DNA of 64,000 bases from Lepeophtheirus salmonis (lineage: Eukaryota > Arthropoda > Copepoda > Siphonostomatoida > Caligidae): positions 70,343,702 through 70,407,701 of the forward strand of contig NC_052135.2 of assembly GCF_016086655.4 (NCBI RefSeq), read 5' to 3'. Shown one piece after another: positions 60,361 to 64,000 of this stretch. The position numbers and the translations under genes are program-made. The number at the start of each line of letters is the position of its first letter. The stretch's first letter is position 1. The notes beneath the pieces were generated by a model that was not told where the DNA came from, did not search any database, and saw only the letters and a list, made by a program, of their open reading frames with translations.

Positions 60361-60365
60361 TTTAG

Positions 60366-60382
60366 AGAGAGAGAGAGAGAAA
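60366..60382 (+). repeat. GA microsatellite
   Basis: Eight consecutive GA dinucleotides followed by AAA. Confidence 0.9.
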
Positions 60383-60450
60383 AGATCAACGATGGAGATC
60401 AGAAGTAAAAATCCATTGAACGAAGCATACTTTAAATTGGTACTTTTTGT

Positions 60451-60464
60451 CCATCAGAGGGCAC
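60451..60464 (+). promoter_or_regulatory. CTCF-like motif, one mismatch
   Basis: CCATCAGAGGGCAC matches 13 of 14 positions of CCASYAGRKGGCRS. Sequence match only. Confidence 0.25.
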
Positions 60465-60599
60465 TAGCCTTAAGAAAACATGAAGAAATACTCGTCAATA
60501 ATGAAGGAATAAACATTATTAAAATATCCCTTGCACTAAGTGGATTAAAACTACATGTTTTCTCATATAAATTATTGCAAGTTCCTTCTGTTTAATGTC

Positions 60600-61270
60600 T
60601 ACAAAAAAGGCTTTTATTGAAACACGCTTAGTTCTCATTACTCAAATTTTTTTTAAATGGTTACTGTAACACATACATGGCGAAATGACCTTATTTGTCT
60701 AGGCAAACATGTACATCATCAATCAAAGCATGTATAGATCCATTGCAAGTTTTTAAATGTGTGGCGTGTTTTTAATGTGAGGCGACGATTCACTGTAAAG
60801 AGATCAGTGATTTATACAGGTAATAGCACAATCTCTTATGAGTTAAAACTCTAGTACATATAGAACCATCGCCACAGGTATATTTCAGCCAGGAAATTTG
60901 ATATTTGAAATGATTTGTTTATTAAAAAAACAAAACATGACTGTTATTGAAAAGGTTATAAAAAAAATTCAAGACGAAGGGCCAAAGTTTTTACGTACTC
61001 TCCTACGCCATAGAAAAATCCTAGCGACGACTCTTATTACTAGGGATATGAATATTGGCTAAATTGCAGATATTTAATGTTTTTTTTTGGTAAGAACAAA
61101 ATGGCATTCCTATATAATTTGAAAATTCAAACGTATCAGTAAGCAAGGATCATTATAATTTATACTGAGCTCTGTCAGTAGACATCACGTCTCTCAAAGT
61201 TACTCTGATTACATATAACTAGATTTGTAAAAAATATGAACTGCTTCTATAGAAAAAAAAAAACTAATAA
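60600..61270. other. Intergenic, nothing recognised
   Basis: A+T-rich DNA with no feature identified. Confidence 0.35.
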
Positions 61271-61274
61271 AAAG

Positions 61275-61450
61275 CGGAAATTAATATGGTAACAATGACA
61301 ATTTGAAGAATTTTTTGAAGAGAAATCAGTCATGGTGGGATATTTGATTAGCAGAATGAAATCAACACACATCTTACCCTGTATCTAGTAAAGAGATGGA
61401 TAGAAATTACACTGACGTCAATCCTCAATTTGTACTCTGAATACAAAGAC
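61275..61450 (+). repeat. Dispersed '400-bp' family, partial copy
   Basis: TTAATATGGTAAC, GACAATTTGAAGAAT, GATTAGCAGAATGA and GACGTCAATCCTCAATTTGTA blocks match 49815-50205 and 22910-23075 in order. Confidence 0.6.
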
Positions 61451-62119
61451 TAAAGAAATCAAAAATGAAGAAAGTTCACGCCCTGACCTAAACCTTATTA
61501 TCAAATTCATCGAAGAGGCAAGGTTTTTTTCTCCAAAATCTTTTTTTGTGTTACAAATTTTGAAAATACTTTTCTAAATAAAAAAAAGTAATTTGTAAAT
61601 TTTGGTATTTATATAAAAGATAAAATTGTTAAAGATTTATCAAAAAAGCATATGAACCCTCTCTCCATCTACCCCCAAGCCAAAATCCTAGTAACACCCA
61701 TTGGCCCACTTTACGTAAAAAGTCTACAGTTAATCATCTTCCGAATAGTTTTGATTCCCTAATGAGCTATTCAAATTAGAGAAAAATTATAAACAATTTG
61801 CTATATGTAATCTATGTATTTGTTTAAATGCAGAAATATATATATAAATTTATGTGGTGTTTTTTTGCATGGATATAGTATGTGTCTTATGATATTGTTT
61901 GAAATGTTGCAAATATTTTTTTTTAGTTTTTTATTAAGCATTTATTAATACATTTGCACTACAACTCCTAAATCTATTACATATTGCAGACATAATTCAT
62001 TTTTTGTTACTAGATTACAATGTAAATAAAGTGCTTTGATAATAATAAAAACAATCATTGTAAATATATCAGGCCTAGAATGTGCTTTAATATATATGTA
62101 CACACAATATACCTACGTA

Positions 62120-62640
62120 TTAGATACATTTCCAATGAATATGCCCACTAGAGTAGAGAGAAAATCGGATATTTGATGAAAACCACTTTTGCGTCATATT
62201 TATTGCATGAATAGGGTCCAAATCTTGCTGTGATTCATACTTTTGTGACGTGTGGTATAAGATTGGAACCAGGGCTTGACAACAGGGTCCAAAACGGTGT
62301 AAAAAGACTCTGGAGTTGATTTTGAGTCCTGATTTGATGAAAATTAACGGAAGTGTTTTTCCGTCGGACAAAAGCGCTCCCCAAACCATCACAGATGGGA
62401 CTTTGATGTGTTTAATAATAAAAAAAATCCACTGGTACAATGCTGATATCTTTGGATATGCCTATTATATATCCTTGCCTATTACGGTACTTGATGGCTT
62501 TCAAATCAAAAAGTTTCTCGTTGCTGAGGTTGTGCGATTTTTTTTTAAAGAAGTGGAGAAGCTTCATTCTTCTTTTCGACCACAGGGTTTCTGTAAGACA
62601 ATAAATAATTATAGGCTTATAAACCTTTCATTAGATTTAT
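62120..62640 (-). pseudogene. Decayed Tc1/mariner transposase, central part
   Basis: Minus-strand blocks occur in family order. A first-Asp region decayed to LSNEKLFDLKAIKYRNRQGY lies at ~62460-62525. Then come VPSVMVWGALLSDGKTLPLI and FIKSGLKINSRVFL (~62310-62400). The second-Asp block QQDLDPIHAINMTQKWF (normally QQDGAPAHT) is at ~62190-62240. The first catalytic Asp is replaced by Asn (SNEK for SDEK). The C-terminal NPLD block and the DNA-binding N-terminus are missing. One stop lies between the first two blocks. Confidence 0.8.
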
Positions 62641-63159
62641 GACACTTCATTTTGCTCCAATATGACATTTCAAATTAAATTCTGGTTCTTTCTTCGTAAC
62701 AATGAAATTTTGATACTTTATGTGCAAACAAGCGTCTCAAAAGGATTAATTTGTTGATGGAAATAAAGAATAATTCTTCGAAGAATACAAATAAGAAAAT
62801 ACTCGCTTGATTTTGTGTTGAGAGGTCACAATTGTAATGACTATTAGATTTATAAGCACTCACTTAATTGCTATGTATAATATAGCTGTTGTACTCTTTA
62901 ATAGAGTCTTGACGATAAATAATAAAATAATTCTCCCATTAATTAACAATTATATGTACAAGATAAGAATTAATTCTTGTTAGAAAGTGTTAAATCATGA
63001 ATGCGCCTACGGAGACACATCCCATCGTCCATTGAAAACCCTCATTTGTAATTTAAGTAATCAATCATGGGATTATGGACCGTCTGGGGGAAAGATTTAC
63101 TTCAAAAATTTAATTTTTCGGAGTTGAAACTTGAAAGAGTGCTCCAAAAGTAATTATCA

Positions 63160-64000
63160 AGTACAGGGAGCGGGGATCAAATTGTCGCCTACTTTAAACC
63201 TTGATAACTTGAAGACGACATTATCAAATAAAAAACAGGTTACCAAATAGGAAAGCTATTCTCGTCAGCTGACGATACGTAGTTCAGTTAGCATCATGCC
63301 GTCATCATATGAGGAGATAAAGAGCTATAAGTGGAACGAGGAGCTTTCGAGGTCCGCCGTAGTCATGGCATTGGTTAATAATGGAGGTGAAATCTCCAAT
63401 TCAACGATTGCTTCAACCTTAGGAGTGAATTTACAGACTGTTCAGCGTATCCGTAAGAAGCTAGAGGACACCTGGGATGTTGATGCCACCATAAAGAGGG
63501 CACCCAAGGAGGAGGGCGCCGACAGGAAGGTCAGGGACACCGACTTTGTCGACAAGGTGAAGAAGATGGTTGAGGATGATCCTACCAGGTCCATGAAGGC
63601 CGGAGACAGGCCCTGGGTGTGGTAACAGGACTCAGCACCCTGCCATGTGTCCAAAATCTCCATGCAGTGGTTAACCGAGAACTGTTATGACGTCGTAACC
63701 AAGGATTTGTGGCCTCCTAACTCTCCCGACATTAATCCTTTAGACTATTTTGTCTGGGGCTATGTCGAGAGACATACCAACAGACATCCCAATAGCACCA
63801 AGGCCAGCCTGATGGACTCCATCAAGGAGGTATTCGGCAACATGGACAATGAGATGGTCAGAAGAGCCTGCGGCCGGTTCAGAGGCTGTATTGAGGCCGT
63901 TATTGATGCCAACGGTGATTATATCGAATGAATGGCTACTCTATACCTATATGCTTGTCATAGTTTTGATTTTCAATAAAAAAGTTAAAAAATGTATATT
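63160..64000 (+). mobile_element. Internally deleted Tc1/mariner (DD37D-like), runs off the window
   Basis: The left edge probably starts near 63161 (TA then CAGGGAGCGGGGATCAAATT); the right terminus lies beyond 64000. The transposase is in one continuous frame from ATG 63296 to TGA 63929, with a single in-frame TAA at 63623 where the family has a Gln codon (CAA), explained by one C-to-T change. The N-terminal DNA-binding part ends at TRSMKA and jumps to PWVW, losing the first catalytic block. The second Asp (QDSAPCHVS) and third (SPDINPLDY) remain, with 37 residues between them as in maT-type elements. It ends ANGDYIE. AATAAA follows at 63975. Confidence 0.88.
63296..63625 (+). CDS. Open DNA-binding fragment of the 63-kb mariner copy
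   Basis: 109 codons from ATG 63296. The helix-turn-helix lies at residues ~20-60 (STIASTLGVNLQTVQRIRKK), followed by a charged linker (APKEEGADRKVRDTDF) and a second helical unit (VDKVKKMVEDDPTRSMKA). It then crosses the deletion into GDRPWVW and stops at the TAA. Reading through that stop would add the C-terminal catalytic half in frame (to 63931). It is G+C-richer than its surroundings, like the other mariner coding parts here. Expression is unknown. Confidence 0.55.
   Translation: MPSSYEEIKSYKWNEELSRSAVVMALVNNGGEISNSTIASTLGVNLQTVQRIRKKLEDTWDVDATIKRAPKEEGADRKVRDTDFVDKVKKMVEDDPTRSMKAGDRPWVW

Overview
The window is eukaryotic: A+T-rich intergenic DNA with spliced genes, long homopolymer runs and many decayed transposons. 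A SoxC-type gene with the arthropod form of the sequence just before its HMG box, plus many Tc1/mariner relics, points to an arthropod, most plausibly a copepod such as a caligid sea louse. The species is inference; no database was searched.

Genes. One gene is clear: a minus-strand SoxC transcription factor in two coding exons (12353-12421 and 8549-9343) split by a 3.0 kb intron. Joining them gives a 287-residue protein with an HMG box, a basic stretch and an acidic C-terminus. A second candidate is a small minus-strand gene at 25496-25736: two exons, a 55-bp intron with strong splice signals, 61 residues, not recognised. A third open stretch at 19812-20108 (+) ends at a consensus splice donor but carries a frame break.

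Mobile DNA fills most of the rest. There are six Tc1/mariner relics: 5990-6300, 29740-30290, 37816-39017 (complete between its terminal repeats), 51780-52495, 62120-62640 and 63160-64000 (runs off the window edge). Three of them (29.7, 51.8 and 63.2 kb) are internally deleted. There is a BEL/Pao reverse transcriptase fragment at 31660-32280, a possible solo LTR at 41113-41409, a Helitron-like 3' end near 23335 and a fragment of hAT-type transposase at 19339-19659.

Non-autonomous elements bounded by inverted repeats, most with 8-bp target duplications, lie at 198-770, 827-1421, 13110-13966, 26630-26949, 41767-42149 and 47501-48036. A degenerate A/T-only array recurs five times (13.3, 20.5, 24.7, 43.1 and 54 kb), and a roughly 400-bp dispersed family has about five copies. 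Tandem repeats lie at 5.8, 13.3, 28.6-29.1 and 43.5 kb.

Layout: 0-5.8 kb repeats and empty DNA; 6 kb mariner relic; 8.5-12.4 kb SoxC; 13-25 kb repeats with fragments; 25.5 kb small gene; 26-32 kb dense repeats and relics; 32-37.8 kb mostly empty; 37.8-43.7 kb mariner, LTR and MITEs; 44-64 kb sparse DNA with a MITE at 47.5 kb and mariner copies at 52, 62 and 63 kb. I saw no rRNA gene, no intact tRNA and no CRISPR array.
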